From Hyphomicrobiales bacterium (GTDB taxonomy: Bacteria; Pseudomonadota; Alphaproteobacteria; Rhizobiales; Rhizobiaceae): a stretch of 64,000 nt of DNA. Both the position numbers and the translations under genes were made by a program. Positions 28,747-37,790 of the stretch are shown here, in pieces. Below the pieces are notes generated by a model. That model ran no database searches and was not told the DNA's origin. It saw only the letters and a program-made list of their open reading frames with translations. The first letter of the stretch is position 1. The number at the start of each line of letters is the position of its first letter. The stretch lies in assembly GCA_900467745.1 (NCBI GenBank), contig UBQW01000004.1:1-64000 (forward strand). The letters run 5' to 3'.

Positions 28747-30144
28747 ATGAGCCGTGAAATCAGGTTGAACGCCTTCGACATGAACTGCGTCGGACACCAG
28801 TCACCAGGTCTCTGGCGACATCCGCGCGATAAGTCCTGGACCTACAAGGACATGGACTACTGGGTGCATCTGGCGAAAACGCTGGAGCGCGGCAAGTTCG
28901 ATGGCCTGTTTATCGCAGACGTCCTCGGCGTCTATGATGTGCTTCACGGTAATGTCGACGCGGCACTGCGGCATTCCGCGCAGGTGCCGGTCAACGACCC
29001 GCTGCAGCTGATCCCGACCATGGCCTATGTGACTGAAAACCTCGGCTTCGGACTCACGGCGTCGCTCTCCTTCGAACATCCCTACACCTTCGCCCGCCGC
29101 ATATCGACGCTCGACCATCTCACAAAAGGCCGCGTCGGGTGGAACATCGTCACCTCCTACCTCAACAGCGGTGCACTCAACATCGGTCAATCCGCTCAAA
29201 CCAAGCATGACGACCGCTATGATCTGGCGGAAGAATATCTGGAGGTTTGTTACAAGCTCTGGGAGGGCAGCTGGGAAGATGACGCCGTCGTTCGCGATCG
29301 CGCCGCCGGCATCTTCACGCATCCGGAGAAGGTCCACCCGATCGGTCATTCCGGCAAGCATTTCACGGTGCCGGGCATCCACCTCAGCGAACCCTCCCCA
29401 CAGCGCACGCCGGTCCTCTACCAGGCCGGCGCGTCCAGCCGCGGCAAGGATTTCGCGGGGGAACATGCAGAGTGCATCTTCGTCGCCGCTCCCTCAAAGC
29501 CGGTACTAAAACGTTATGTCGCCAATGTCCGGGAGGCAGCCGAGCGCGCCGGCCGCAATCCACGCGAGATCCTCGCCTTCAATCTGCAGACCGTGATCCT
29601 CGGCGAGACCGATGCGGAAGCGAAAAAGAAGTTCGATGACTATCGCCGCTACGCCTCTTTCGAAGGCGCGCAGACGTTGATCTCAGGCTGGACGGGGATC
29701 GATTTCGGCCAGTTCTCACCCGATGAGCCACTACGCCACCGCCACACCAACGCGGTGCAATCGGCTGTCGAAACATTCACGACGATCGACCCCGACAAGG
29801 TCTGGTCGGTGCGCGAAATGGCCGACTGGGTCGGCGTCGGCGGCTTCGGCCCTGTTTTCGTCGGCTCGCCGCAGACGGTCGCCGACCTGCTGCAGGAATG
29901 GGTCGAGGATACCGATGTCGACGGGTTCAATCTCGCCTATGCCATCACGCCCGAGAGCTTCGAGGACGCAGTCGATCTCCTGGTGCCGGAATTGCAAAAG
30001 CGCGGCGTCTACAAGACGGATTATCGTCAGGGCACATTGCGCGAAAAGCTGTTCGGCCATGGCCCGCGATTAGAGGCGCCCCATCCTGGCGCACGCTATC
30101 GTTATCTTGAGGCGCAGGACACGCGCCAGCCGCAGAGAGCCTGA
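28747..30144 (+). CDS. FMNH2-dependent monooxygenase of the NtaA/SnaA/DszA family
   Basis: 465 residues with a bacterial-luciferase-like TIM barrel. Family landmarks are LNAFDMNCVGHQSPGLWRHP at the N-terminus, TLDHLTKGRVGWNIVTSYLNSGALN (flavin site) in the middle and YQAGASSRGKDFAGEHAECIFVA later. Known members oxidise nitrilotriacetate, EDTA, dibenzothiophene sulfone or pristinamycin, using reduced FMN from a separate reductase. No reductase gene is in the window. It ends the operon that starts with the Tat-exported binding protein and is convergent with an AraC gene 12 bases away. Confidence 0.88.
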   Translation: MSREIRLNAFDMNCVGHQSPGLWRHPRDKSWTYKDMDYWVHLAKTLERGKFDGLFIADVLGVYDVLHGNVDAALRHSAQVPVNDPLQLIPTMAYVTENLGFGLTASLSFEHPYTFARRISTLDHLTKGRVGWNIVTSYLNSGALNIGQSAQTKHDDRYDLAEEYLEVCYKLWEGSWEDDAVVRDRAAGIFTHPEKVHPIGHSGKHFTVPGIHLSEPSPQRTPVLYQAGASSRGKDFAGEHAECIFVAAPSKPVLKRYVANVREAAERAGRNPREILAFNLQTVILGETDAEAKKKFDDYRRYASFEGAQTLISGWTGIDFGQFSPDEPLRHRHTNAVQSAVETFTTIDPDKVWSVREMADWVGVGGFGPVFVGSPQTVADLLQEWVEDTDVDGFNLAYAITPESFEDAVDLLVPELQKRGVYKTDYRQGTLREKLFGHGPRLEAPHPGARYRYLEAQDTRQPQRA

Positions 30145-30156
30145 TTGTCGCCAAGC

Positions 30157-31143
30157 CTATCTCGAGCGCGCATCCTTCGGCGAAAATCCGAAGACCCTGC
30201 GGAAGGCCGTGGCGAAATTCGCGGCGCTTGAATAGCCGGCGACGAATGCTGCCTGCGCGATGGTCAACTTGCCGGTTTCCAGCGCCACGCGCGCCTGATC
30301 AAGTTTGATCTTGCGGACGTAGTGAAACACCGTCGTCCCATAGGCGGTGTGAAACAGGCGTTGCAACGTGTTGACGCCGACGCCGACCTCGGCAGCCAGC
30401 GCATCGACGGAAGGTGGCGGACCATCGACCGCAAGCAACTCTTCCGCGCGTTTCAGGCGCTGGCGTTCGACGGGGCTGAGGCTGTGAGGCTCGGGCTGGG
30501 CATGGCCGGTATTCGTGACCTGGGAGAAAGCATCGGCGATGATCTGCAGGATGCGGCTTTCCATATAGAGGCGCGATAGATAGGTCTCGACACCGGCTGG
30601 GTTGATCACCTGTTCCGCAAGCGCGATCAGCGAAGCGCTCGGCTTCCAGGATTGGGCCGCAAGTGTGGTCGCGGTGAATTGCCTCAGCGCATCGGCGCCG
30701 GACCCGCCAAGCACATCCCCTGATTCCAGCCATTCCGGGAAGATCTTGATGGTTAGCTTCCTCACCCGATCGCCGATCGCCGCGCGCCGGCGAAAGACCT
30801 CGCGTTCTTTCTGATAGAACAGCGTGGCGGAAGGCACCCAGCGTCCCGAACCGGATTGCTGCTGCGCCATCGGAATATCCTTGTCGCCGATACTGGCGCT
30901 GACGCCGCCCTGGAAGAACAGCTTGATGCCAAGATGCGGCGGCGCTTCGGTTTCGGTGCGCAGGTCGCAAAGATTGGTGACGTCGGAATAGTGAACGGTG
31001 AGCCCGCTGCGGATCTGTGTCTTTTGGAAGCGACCGCGCAGAAGCCTATCCTCGCCCTGCCGGTTGGATGCGAGCAGGCGGAAGGATTGGTTCTCCTTCT
31101 GCAAGTGATCAAAAAAATCCTGCGCCTTGACGAGCGAATTCAT
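30157..31143 (-). CDS. AraC-family regulator, probably of iron-siderophore uptake
   Basis: 328 residues. The C-terminal 100 residues are an AraC DNA-binding domain (VDALAAEVGVGVNTLQRLFHTAYG and AQAAFVAGYSSAANFATAFRRVFGFSP). The N-terminal part has the length and layout of PchR/RhrA-type siderophore sensors. It is divergent from a TonB-dependent siderophore receptor across a 206-base region with an iron-box motif. I infer that it activates the receptor operon when the iron-siderophore is inside the cell. Confidence 0.87.
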   Translation of the reverse strand: MNSLVKAQDFFDHLQKENQSFRLLASNRQGEDRLLRGRFQKTQIRSGLTVHYSDVTNLCDLRTETEAPPHLGIKLFFQGGVSASIGDKDIPMAQQQSGSGRWVPSATLFYQKEREVFRRRAAIGDRVRKLTIKIFPEWLESGDVLGGSGADALRQFTATTLAAQSWKPSASLIALAEQVINPAGVETYLSRLYMESRILQIIADAFSQVTNTGHAQPEPHSLSPVERQRLKRAEELLAVDGPPPSVDALAAEVGVGVNTLQRLFHTAYGTTVFHYVRKIKLDQARVALETGKLTIAQAAFVAGYSSAANFATAFRRVFGFSPKDARSR

Positions 31144-31261
31144 CGAACCAGTCCCGTTTTTTGATGCCGCACCGCCACCGTGTGTTCTGCAAACGATATT
31201 GAGGCTTTTTCAAACAAGTTCGCGGTGGCCGGACATCCCCTTCGCCGTATAAAGAATAAAC

Positions 31262-31278
31262 ATGATTAATTCCATCAT
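31262..31278. promoter_or_regulatory. Iron-responsive operator candidate (RirA IRO-box, TGA-N9-TCA)
   Basis: ATGATTAATTCCATCAT contains TGA (31263-31265), nine bases, then TCA (31275-31277), and is palindromic at both ends. TGA-N9-TCA is the published core of the iron-responsive element bound by RirA in Rhizobium and Agrobacterium. It lies 72 bases upstream of the receptor ATG in the gap shared with the AraC gene, a suitable place to repress both in iron-replete cells. Confidence 0.65.
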
Positions 31279-31349
31279 ATTTTAAACGAGTGTGTGTTTC
31301 CGGTCGTTGGACTGGACAGCAGATGCCTCGTGAGTGACTGAGGGACATA

Positions 31350-33575
31350 ATGGTTTCTATTCGAACTCTCCTCCGCGCAGCGGTCGTCACGCCCGCCATT
31401 CTCGGAGCGGCCACCGCCGTGGCGCAAGAACAGACGGCGACTGATCTGCAGAAGATCACCATCACGGCCGATGGCGCGAAGGACAAGGGTCCGGTCGCCA
31501 AGCGTTCGCGCTCGGGTACCAAGACCGATACACCGCTCATCGAGACGCCTCAGTCAGTCTCCGTGGTGACGCAAGAAGACATCGAGAAGCGCGGCGCGAC
31601 CAGCGTGGCAGCGGCACTGCGCTATGAGCCGGGCGTCACGACGGGCTCGCGACCCGGCGACCGGTTCGACAGCGTCTTCATCCGCGGCTTCGGAGGTTTC
31701 GGGGGAGCAGCAAACTACATCCATTATTGGGATGGTCTGAGGCTGCCGACGGGGCTCAATTACAATGTGCCGTCGGTCGATCCATATTTCCTCCAGCGTA
31801 TCGATATCACCCGCGGACCGGCATCGGTGCTCTACGGCTCCGGCAATCCCGGCGGCCTCGTCAATCTGGTCAGCAAGGAGCCGGAAGCGGAAGCCTCTCA
31901 CGAGGTGCTGACGCGCTTCGGCAATAATGGTCGCGCTGAAGCGGCTTTCGATTTCACCGGGCCGGTTGAAGGCAATGACCAGCTTCTCTACCGGCTCACC
32001 GGCATCGCCACCCAATACGATCTCGGCTTCGACTATTCCGACAGCTCGCGCGTCGCGCTGGCTCCATCGGTCACCTGGGCGCCCGACAACGACACGACCT
32101 TGACCCTGAAGGCGAGCTATACACGCGATCCGAACGCTGCGCTGACGAACTGGATGCCGGCGCTCGGCACCCTGCAGACGAACCCGAACGGCCAGATCCC
32201 CTATGATTTCTTCAGCGGCAATCCGAACTACAACCAGTTCGAGCGCACGCAGGCGACGCTGGGATACGAGTTCGAGCAGCACCTGAACGATACCTGGACG
32301 GTTCGGCAGAACCTGCGCTTCATGCATAATGAGAGCGAGTTCAAGGCCTACTCTGTCGCGCCGGGCGCCCCATGGGCAAGTGCCGCGAGCTGCGGCGGCG
32401 TGAGCTATCTATGCCTTTCGCGCCAGTCGACCCATTATGTCGAACAGTTCAACGCGCTGGCCGTCGACAACCAGGCGCAGGCGGATTTCAATACGGGCGC
32501 GCTGGAGCACACCGTCCTGTTCGGCCTCGATTACCAGCAGGTGGACGCGAGCGCGACCTATGGAAACGGCGCAACCACCTATCTGAACTACCTCAGCCCC
32601 GTGTACGAGGCCGCTCCGAACGTCAAGTTCACCGGGCATCAGGACCAGACGCGCCGGCAGACCGGCGTCTATATTCAGGATCAGATGAAGCTGGACAATT
32701 GGTCCTTCGTTCTCGCCGGCCGCCAGGATTGGGCCAGCATCGACAATGCGACGACCAATCTCACCTCGAATGTCACAAGCAATTCCGAGACGACCGACAG
32801 CGCCTTCACCTGGAAAGCCGGTCTTCTCTACGAGTTCGATAACGGCATCGCTCCTTACGCCAGCTATTCCACCTCCTTCGACCCGACCGCCGGGACCGGC
32901 TACGGCGGCGTCAACTTCAAGCCGACGACGGGCCAGCAGTATGAGGTCGGCATCAAGTATCAGCCGCAGAACATGGACGCGCTCTTTACCGTTGCGCTCT
33001 ACGACCTGACCCAGCAGAACGTGCTGACGACGGACACCGCCCATCCGGGCACCGGAACGAGCATGGGCTGCAGTGCAACGGTGTGCCAGACGCAGACCGG
33101 TGAGGTTCGTTCGCGCGGCGTCGAACTGGGAGCGAAGTTCGCGGTGACGGATAACCTTAACCTGATCGCGTCTTACTCCTACAACGACATCAAAGTCACG
33201 AAGAGCAACGTTGCGAACGTGGAAGGCAACACGCCTGTCGGCGCGCCGGAGCATATGGCAAACCTTTGGGCCGACTATACGCTGAGCGATGGCCCGCTTG
33301 CCGGCCTCGGTTTTGGCGGCGGCGCGCGCTATATAGGCGGCACTTACGGCGACGCCACGAATACGGACGCGATGAAGGTGCCTGGCTACACTCTGTTCGA
33401 CGCGGCCGTACATTACGACTTCGGCCAGAACAACCCAGAGTTCAAGGGCCTGACGGCCGCGGTCAATGTGACAAATCTCTTCAACAAGGAGTATGTCGCG
33501 GCTTGCGCCTCCGCTGCGCAATGCTTCTACGGCACTGGCCGCACGGTTATGGCGACCCTTGCCTATAAGTGGTGA
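31350..33575 (+). CDS. TonB-dependent siderophore receptor (FhuA/FoxA-like)
   Basis: 741 residues with a GAGGGA ribosome site. A signal peptide (about residues 1-25, ending VAQ) precedes a TonB-box-like ITITADG, a plug domain (ETPQSVSVVTQEDIEKRG and FIRGFGGFGGAANYIHYWDGLRLP) and a 22-strand outer-membrane barrel ending in LAYKW. Paired cysteines in extracellular loops and the late NLFNKEYVAACASAAQCFYG segment resemble hydroxamate-type receptors such as FhuA and FoxA. It imports a ferric siderophore across the outer membrane. Two more siderophore genes follow in the operon. Confidence 0.93.
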   Translation: MVSIRTLLRAAVVTPAILGAATAVAQEQTATDLQKITITADGAKDKGPVAKRSRSGTKTDTPLIETPQSVSVVTQEDIEKRGATSVAAALRYEPGVTTGSRPGDRFDSVFIRGFGGFGGAANYIHYWDGLRLPTGLNYNVPSVDPYFLQRIDITRGPASVLYGSGNPGGLVNLVSKEPEAEASHEVLTRFGNNGRAEAAFDFTGPVEGNDQLLYRLTGIATQYDLGFDYSDSSRVALAPSVTWAPDNDTTLTLKASYTRDPNAALTNWMPALGTLQTNPNGQIPYDFFSGNPNYNQFERTQATLGYEFEQHLNDTWTVRQNLRFMHNESEFKAYSVAPGAPWASAASCGGVSYLCLSRQSTHYVEQFNALAVDNQAQADFNTGALEHTVLFGLDYQQVDASATYGNGATTYLNYLSPVYEAAPNVKFTGHQDQTRRQTGVYIQDQMKLDNWSFVLAGRQDWASIDNATTNLTSNVTSNSETTDSAFTWKAGLLYEFDNGIAPYASYSTSFDPTAGTGYGGVNFKPTTGQQYEVGIKYQPQNMDALFTVALYDLTQQNVLTTDTAHPGTGTSMGCSATVCQTQTGEVRSRGVELGAKFAVTDNLNLIASYSYNDIKVTKSNVANVEGNTPVGAPEHMANLWADYTLSDGPLAGLGFGGGARYIGGTYGDATNTDAMKVPGYTLFDAAVHYDFGQNNPEFKGLTAAVNVTNLFNKEYVAACASAAQCFYGTGRTVMATLAYKW

Positions 33576-33580
33576 CGGAA

Positions 33581-34708
33581 ATGGACGCGGCTATGAGATT
33601 GGGCAATTCGATGAGATGCTGCATGCTCGAGATATTTCGCCTCCTTGTCTTGCTGATCGGGCTAAGCGTTGCGGGTGCGGCGCATGCTGAGCTGTCGCTG
33701 ACCGATCTCAAGGGCCGCAACGTCACCCTCCAGAAGCCGGCGAGCCGGATTCTGGTCGATGACGGGCGGATGATCATCGCTCTGTCTTTCCTGAGCGACG
33801 ATCCCATCAGCCTCGTTGCCGCATGGCCGCATGACATCGATCGTTTCGGCCGCGAGCTCTACGCTACCTACCTGGCCAAGTTCCCGGCGATTGACACCTT
33901 GCCGAGATCGACAAGCAACACGCAGGACATGGCGGTGGAGCAGGTGATCGCGGCCAAGCCCGATCTGGTGATCCTGTCGCTGCACTCGCGTCCGGCCGAG
34001 CAGCAGCTTGCACAGCTCGATGAAGCCGGCATTCCTGTGATCTTCGTCGATTTCTCCGCCGATCCCTTCGTCAATACCGACAAGAGCCTCGATATTCTCG
34101 GCAAGGCGATCGGCCGCGATGAACAGGCGCAAAAGGTCGTCGCGTTCCGGCAGCAACAGAAACGCATGCTGATGGACAGGATCAGCATGGCTGGCGCCCT
34201 GCAAAAGCCGGTCGTCTTCATGGAGACGCACGCGTCCACAAATGAAGCATGCTGCAATTCACCGGGTTCGGGCAATGTGGGCCGTTTCATCGATTTTGCC
34301 GGCGGCGCCAATATCGGCGCGGTTCTAAAGGGAAGACCATCCGGGCAGATCAGCCTGGAATATGCGCTCGCAACCAAGCCGGATATCTATATCGCCAGCG
34401 GCGGCCAGTATATGGAAAAGCGCGGCGGCTTGCTGGTCGGTCCGAACTACAGTGCGTCGGAGACACAGGCGTCACTCGATCGCCTTCTCGCGCGCCCGGG
34501 GTTCTCATCGCTACCGGCGATCGAAAAGGGCAATATTCACGGCATTTCCCAACAGCTCTTCAATTCGCCGCTCGATCTTCTGGCACTTGAGCTGATCGCT
34601 CGCTGGGTGCATCCCGATCTGTCTGCCGATATCGATGTGGAGGCCGTGCGACAGGAGTTCAACGGCTTCATGGCCGTGCCACTCACGGGAGCATATTGGA
34701 CGAAATGA
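33581..34708 (+). CDS. Iron-siderophore ABC transporter substrate-binding protein
   Basis: From the ATG at 33581 it has 375 residues with a signal peptide whose hydrophobic core is FRLLVLLIGLSVAGAAHA; starts at 33593 or 33611 are also possible. The mature part is a TroA/FhuD/FepB-type binding protein: a DDGRMIIALSFL opening, VEQVIAAKPDLVIL, and a long backbone helix. It carries GGANIGAVL and a CC pair in NEACCNSPGSGN. It starts 5 bases after the receptor stop. No permease or ATPase follows, so it must deliver to a transporter encoded elsewhere. Confidence 0.83.
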   Translation: MDAAMRLGNSMRCCMLEIFRLLVLLIGLSVAGAAHAELSLTDLKGRNVTLQKPASRILVDDGRMIIALSFLSDDPISLVAAWPHDIDRFGRELYATYLAKFPAIDTLPRSTSNTQDMAVEQVIAAKPDLVILSLHSRPAEQQLAQLDEAGIPVIFVDFSADPFVNTDKSLDILGKAIGRDEQAQKVVAFRQQQKRMLMDRISMAGALQKPVVFMETHASTNEACCNSPGSGNVGRFIDFAGGANIGAVLKGRPSGQISLEYALATKPDIYIASGGQYMEKRGGLLVGPNYSASETQASLDRLLARPGFSSLPAIEKGNIHGISQQLFNSPLDLLALELIARWVHPDLSADIDVEAVRQEFNGFMAVPLTGAYWTK

Positions 34709-35610
34709 TGGGGTTCGGTCGCAGCATGAAAAAGCATCACCAGCAATCGGCCGAATGTCCCGAGACATTGATCCAGACACCCTATGTCCTGCCCGGCTGC
34801 GAAAGGTTCCGCCAGCGATCGATCGTGAGCGGTCTCGATTACGAGATCTTCGTGTCGGTTCCAGACGTCGAACCGCCGGCATCGGGTTTCCCCGTTCTCT
34901 ATCTGCTCGATGGCAATTCCGATTTCGTGACCGTCTCGGAAACGATGAAGCGCGTCTCACGGCGCCCACAGGCGACCGGGATATCACCGTCCATTGTCGT
35001 TGGCATCGGCTACCCTGATACCGAAAGCTACAACATAGACCGCCGGCAGTTCGACCTCACGCGCCATGCGCCGGATGAGGCGGCTCTACCCGATGCGTCC
35101 AGCGGCGCCTGCGGTGGACAGGACGCATTCGTCGCGTTTCTGCGCACGCAGCTACAGCCGCATATCGAGACGGTCTATCCTGCCGATCCGGCCCGCCGAA
35201 TGCTGATGGGGCACTCGCTTGCCGGCTACTTCGTCCTCGACATATTGAGCCGCCGCCCTGAGTTGTTCTCAGGCTATATCAGCTTCAGCCCCTCCATCTG
35301 GTGGGACCGAGCCGGGCTGATGCAGGCAGGCGCCGCGATCCGTGCCCCTACCCCGCTGCGGCTTCATATCTCCGCCGGCCGTTGGGAGCAGGAACTCGCG
35401 CCCTGGCAGGACCTGGAAAGCCTGACGGGTCGCTATCATCAAGTGCGCGAGGCACGACGGATGATCGACAACGCGCGAGAATTTGCGGAGGCCATCCGTC
35501 CCGTCGTCGGCGAAAAGGCGGTGAAATTCGAGGTCGGCGCCGACGAGGACCATTCAACGATCGTTACGGTCATGCTCTGTCGCGCATTGCGGTTTGTTGC
35601 GGCACGATAG
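34705..35610 (+). CDS. Siderophore esterase (IroE/Fes-like alpha/beta hydrolase)
   Basis: The ATG at 34705 overlaps the previous stop (ATGA), so the gene is translationally coupled (301 residues). The fold is the esterase-D/IroE type: VLYLLDGNSDF, nucleophile elbow GHSLAG, SPSIWW after it, and a late DEDHST with the catalytic His. Relatives hydrolyse ester bonds of triester siderophores to release iron. There is no signal peptide, so it should act in the cytoplasm. It completes the receptor, binding-protein and esterase operon. Confidence 0.85.
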   Translation: MMGFGRSMKKHHQQSAECPETLIQTPYVLPGCERFRQRSIVSGLDYEIFVSVPDVEPPASGFPVLYLLDGNSDFVTVSETMKRVSRRPQATGISPSIVVGIGYPDTESYNIDRRQFDLTRHAPDEAALPDASSGACGGQDAFVAFLRTQLQPHIETVYPADPARRMLMGHSLAGYFVLDILSRRPELFSGYISFSPSIWWDRAGLMQAGAAIRAPTPLRLHISAGRWEQELAPWQDLESLTGRYHQVREARRMIDNAREFAEAIRPVVGEKAVKFEVGADEDHSTIVTVMLCRALRFVAAR

Positions 35611-35672
35611 GGCGACCGACAAAACCGTGACATCCAGCGCACACACGGCGCACCATTTCCCGCCTCTTGTTG

Positions 35673-35704
35673 GGCCTGCGGCCGCTTTCCACGTGCCGCA
35701 GGCC
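35673..35704. terminator. Hairpin between convergent esterase and SDR genes
   Basis: GGCCTGCGGC (35673-35682) pairs perfectly with GCCGCAGGCC (35695-35704) across a 12-base loop. It lies 62 bases after the esterase stop and 6 bases beyond the end of the convergent dehydrogenase gene. There is no U run, so termination efficiency is uncertain. Confidence 0.55.
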
Positions 35705-35710
35705 AAGGCG

Positions 35711-36682
35711 TCACATATCTCCCGGCGAGACACCGGTGATCGTTTTCGAGATATCCCATAGCCGATCGGCCGCTTGACGATCCATCGCCCACGGCGCAAC
35801 GCCCTTGTCTCCCGGCGCCTCTTCCTGAGGGAGAGATATCTCGCAATCTTCGCAGTAGACACCGCCTATCCCGACCAGCTGCGGTGAAGTTGCGGCCCAC
35901 ACACTCGTCGCGGCGCCCTGCTCGGGTGACTTCAAATCGCGGGAGGGATCGACGCGGCGATCACCGTTCTCATCATAGACATCAAACGCGTTGATCTCTT
36001 CTTCGCTGAGATGGCGGGCGAGTTCCGTCAGGATGACCCCGGGGTGCAAGGAGAACGCCCGCACACCGAATGCCGCTCCACGTTGATCAAGACCAAGCGC
36101 GAAAAGCGCATTGGCGGTCTTTGCCTGACCATAGGCTTGCCACTTGTCATAGGGGCGCGCGCGGAAGTCGATATCGTCAAAATCGACCGGGCAGATCTGA
36201 TGACCGCGTGAGGAGACCGAGACGACGCGAGCGTTACCCGACTTAACGAGAGCCGGCCAAAGACCGGCCACCAGCCGGAAATGTCCAAGGTGGTTGGTGG
36301 CGAACTGGCTCTCATGGCCGTCGAAATCGCGGGCCAGCGGCGTTGCCATGATCCCGGCGCTGTTGATCAGGATGGAGACAGCCCTGCCCTGTCCAACAAT
36401 CCTGTTCGAGAAGGCGGCGATCGATGCGGCGTCGGTGAGGTCCATCGTCTCGATGGTCACGTTCCCTATTCCGGCCAGCGTCCGCTCGGCCTTGCCGCGA
36501 TCGCGCGCCGGAACGATCACATGCGCGCCGGCGCTTGCAAGCGCCCGCGTTGTTTCCACCCCAAGCCCGGAATAGCCGCCCGTCACGATCGCCGTCTTGC
36601 CGGTAAGATCGAGGCCCTCGACGACGTTAAGTGCCGTGCTCGCTGCGCCGAATGGCGATCCGATTGGTTTTTGCTCGGACAA
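35711..36682 (-). CDS. Short-chain dehydrogenase/reductase (about 320-residue type)
   Basis: I choose the TTG at 36682: AAGGAG lies 8 bases upstream and the product then begins MSEQKPIGSPFG with 323 residues, normal for this SDR branch; a longer frame to 36787 has no ribosome site and runs into the divergent AraC gene. The cofactor motif is TGGYSGLG, the strand-4 motif NSAGIMATP, and the catalytic YGQAK. SDRs of this type reduce or oxidise carbonyl compounds with NAD(P)H. It is divergent from an AraC regulator that probably controls it. Confidence 0.85.
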   Translation of the reverse strand: MSEQKPIGSPFGAASTALNVVEGLDLTGKTAIVTGGYSGLGVETTRALASAGAHVIVPARDRGKAERTLAGIGNVTIETMDLTDAASIAAFSNRIVGQGRAVSILINSAGIMATPLARDFDGHESQFATNHLGHFRLVAGLWPALVKSGNARVVSVSSRGHQICPVDFDDIDFRARPYDKWQAYGQAKTANALFALGLDQRGAAFGVRAFSLHPGVILTELARHLSEEEINAFDVYDENGDRRVDPSRDLKSPEQGAATSVWAATSPQLVGIGGVYCEDCEISLPQEEAPGDKGVAPWAMDRQAADRLWDISKTITGVSPGDM

Positions 36683-36785
36683 TGTCTTCACTCCTTCGTT
36701 TTTCTGGTGTCCGCAACGCATATCGTGTAGATTTTCGGTGACTGCAGCCTGAAGAATCCGGAATTTTGTCGTGATCGTCCAAAAC

Positions 36786-37703
36786 ATGCATGATGCTCTC
36801 TCCGACGTTCTGGGCGCAATCGATGCTCGCGCGCTGTTTTCCGTGCGGTTTGCTGCCTCGGGACCGTGGTCAGTCGCCTTTCCAGCGCCGAGCTATCTGA
36901 AGTTCAATGCCGTGCGGCGCGGTGCCGCATGGATTATCGAGGACGGCGCCGCACCTCGCCGTGTTGAGGCCGGAGACTGCCTTGTCGTCAGCGGCAGGTC
37001 GTTTACACTTTGCAGCGATCCGAAGGTGCCTTCGGTCCCGGCAAGCAAGGTTTTCGCCAATGCCGGCCTCGATGTGACGATCGGCCAAGGCTCTGACTTC
37101 GTGTTGCTCGGCGGAAGTGTCAATCTCGACACGGTAGATGGTTCGCTCTTGACGGATGCGCTGCCACCGCTCGTCGTCATCAAAAGTGACGATGCCGGCC
37201 CGATCGGCTGGCTGCTTGAGCAACTGGACCGTGAATGGAACGGTACGGCACCTGGTTCTCGTGTCGCCTGCAACGATCTTTTGCGGCTGACATTCATTTA
37301 CGTTCTGCGCGCCTACCTCGCTCAAGACCAAGCTCAGCATCCCGGATGGCTCGCGGGCCTTGCGGACAATCGCCTGGCACCGGCGCTGCGGGCAATCCAC
37401 GCTGATCCCGCGCACCCTTGGACGGTCGAAACGCTTGCGCGCCTCGTTGGCCAGTCCCGCTCGACGTTTGCCGAACGCTTCAAGGTGACCGTTGGGGCAT
37501 CCCCGATGGACTACCTTGTCCGTTGGCGGATGCGGATCGCCGCCGCCCGCCTTCGCCGCGGTGAGGAACCCCTGCCGCGCATTGCGCAGTCGCTGGGCTA
37601 TGCGTCCGACAGTGCATTCGCAGCGGCATTCCGGCGGGTTCTTATGGAATCGCCCGCGCGATATCGCAGTATACATCGCGCATCCGGTGCAGGAGCGCGG
37701 TAA
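36786..37703 (+). CDS. AraC-family regulator with N-terminal cupin
   Basis: The ATG at 36786 gives MHDALSDVLGAIDARALFSV, like the usual N-terminus of cupin-AraC regulators (305 residues); a GTG at 36771 is an alternative. A cupin-like sensor domain (residues about 20-180) precedes two helix-turn-helix motifs (TVETLARLVGQSRSTFAERF and RIAQSLGYASDSAFAAAFRRV). It is divergent from the dehydrogenase gene at 35711-36682, the typical partner arrangement. The effector is unknown. Confidence 0.87.
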   Translation: MHDALSDVLGAIDARALFSVRFAASGPWSVAFPAPSYLKFNAVRRGAAWIIEDGAAPRRVEAGDCLVVSGRSFTLCSDPKVPSVPASKVFANAGLDVTIGQGSDFVLLGGSVNLDTVDGSLLTDALPPLVVIKSDDAGPIGWLLEQLDREWNGTAPGSRVACNDLLRLTFIYVLRAYLAQDQAQHPGWLAGLADNRLAPALRAIHADPAHPWTVETLARLVGQSRSTFAERFKVTVGASPMDYLVRWRMRIAAARLRRGEEPLPRIAQSLGYASDSAFAAAFRRVLMESPARYRSIHRASGAGAR

Positions 37704-37756
37704 CTGTTATCTGCGATATAGGGCGCGGCACTTGTTGTACGCATGATGGCGATATA

Positions 37757-37766
37757 GCGTATACGC
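37757..37766. promoter_or_regulatory. Short palindrome GCGTATACGC upstream of GntR gene
   Basis: A perfect 10-bp palindrome with a GTATAC core lies 25 bases before the GntR start codon. The same core, GTATAC, is at the centre of the 18-bp palindrome after the gene (38503-38520), so this may be the autoregulatory site. Confidence 0.45.
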
Positions 37767-37790
37767 CACCGAAACATTCATTGAAGTCCC

